Of a stretch of 35,550 nucleotides of DNA, positions 35,400 to 35,550 are shown piece after piece. Within the stretch, counting starts at the first letter, position 1. Every line of letters starts with the position of its first letter. The stretch covers positions 1 through 35,550 of the forward strand of contig JAEKLZ010000159.1 in assembly GCA_019508225.1 (NCBI GenBank). Reading direction: 5' to 3'. The position numbers and the translations under genes are program-made. This DNA is from Inquilinus limosus (GTDB taxonomy: Bacteria > Pseudomonadota > Alphaproteobacteria > DSM-16000 > Inquilinaceae). Under the pieces are notes generated by a model that had not been told where the DNA came from, searched no databases, and was given only the letters and a program-made list of their open reading frames with translations.

Positions 35400-35550
35400 A
35401 TGGCCACCTTTACCGGCTCCAATGGCGCCGAAATCCTGCCGAACCTGCTCATCGGTCCGGTCCAAGCCGTCGGCAACGACTTCATCGACGCGTTGGGCGG
35501 GGATGACATCGCTATCGGCTGGTCCGGCGACGATGTGATTCGCGGCGGCG
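35400..35550 (+). CDS. 5' end of a further RTX repeat protein (truncated by window)
   Basis: ATG at 35400 with GGGGAGG about 6 nt upstream; 50 codons are visible, identical in protein sequence to the start of the gene at 33050 (MATFTGSNGAEILPNLLIG to DDVIRGG). The frame is open at the window edge, so whether this copy is intact cannot be seen. It is a tandem paralogue with its own copy of the upstream regulatory block. Confidence 0.85.
   Translation, partial: MATFTGSNGAEILPNLLIGPVQAVGNDFIDALGGDDIAIGWSGDDVIRGG
35400..35550 (+). repeat. Direct repeat, 151 bp, copy 2 (reaches window edge)
   Basis: Copy 2 of the repeat at 33050-33200; two silent differences. The 2350-bp period equals one RTX gene plus its upstream region, so the repeat unit is probably the whole transcription unit's front end. 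Confidence 0.95.

Overview
The window is GC-rich DNA from an alphaproteobacterium, probably of the Rhodospirillales type (Azospirillum or Inquilinus-like). This is inferred from base composition, strong G/C preference at third codon positions, an alternative aa3-type oxidase with its own cytochrome c, poxvirus-type topoisomerase IB, DUF2189, and several families of dispersed palindromic repeats typical of these genomes. No database search was possible, so names rest on motifs and protein-family recognition.

Layout. (1) 1-3000, minus strand: cytochrome c, then cytochrome oxidase subunits II and I (subunit I runs off the left edge). (2) 3269-4129: a DUF2189 membrane protein. (3) 4238-7805: an EmrAB-type drug efflux pair with a divergent TetR regulator and a clear operator between them. 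(4) 7863-10555: a small lipoprotein and dxs (first step of the MEP isoprenoid pathway). (5) 10896-14658: tRNA-Ser(GCU), a 1013-residue RTX calcium-binding repeat protein with a folded leader, and tRNA-Thr(UGU). (6) 14790-17604: a C-methyltransferase-like enzyme, a YaiI-family protein and topoisomerase IB. (7) 17642-21106: a two-gene ABC importer (double-permease fusion plus ATPase with a C-terminal extension) behind a long structured leader. The leader holds a 25-codon upstream ORF whose ribosome binding site is locked in a hairpin. (8) 21297-31395, minus strand: a nine-gene operon for uptake and breakdown of an unknown amide or peptide-like compound, with a divergent IclR regulator at 31622. 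(9) 32454-35550: a small unknown gene and a tandem family of RTX genes with near-identical 5' ends.

The operon in (8) is the most coherent metabolic unit. It has two paralogous solute-binding proteins, the DppBCDF-type transporter, an amidohydrolase of the acetyl-(R)-mandelate deacetylase type, a RidA imine/enamine deaminase and a SelA/DgaE-like PLP enzyme. The genes overlap or abut, and palindromic repeats sit after each binding-protein gene. The inferred path is import, deacylation or ring opening, PLP-dependent ammonia elimination, and clean-up of the reactive enamine by RidA.

The most unusual regulatory signal is the leader in (7). An 11-bp perfect stem buries the Shine-Dalgarno sequence of a short ORF, and two more hairpins lie before the permease start. 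The most unusual genomic signal is the RTX family in (9). The first 151 bp of two genes, 2.35 kb apart, differ at two silent positions only, and the first copy is broken into two frames right where the shared block ends.
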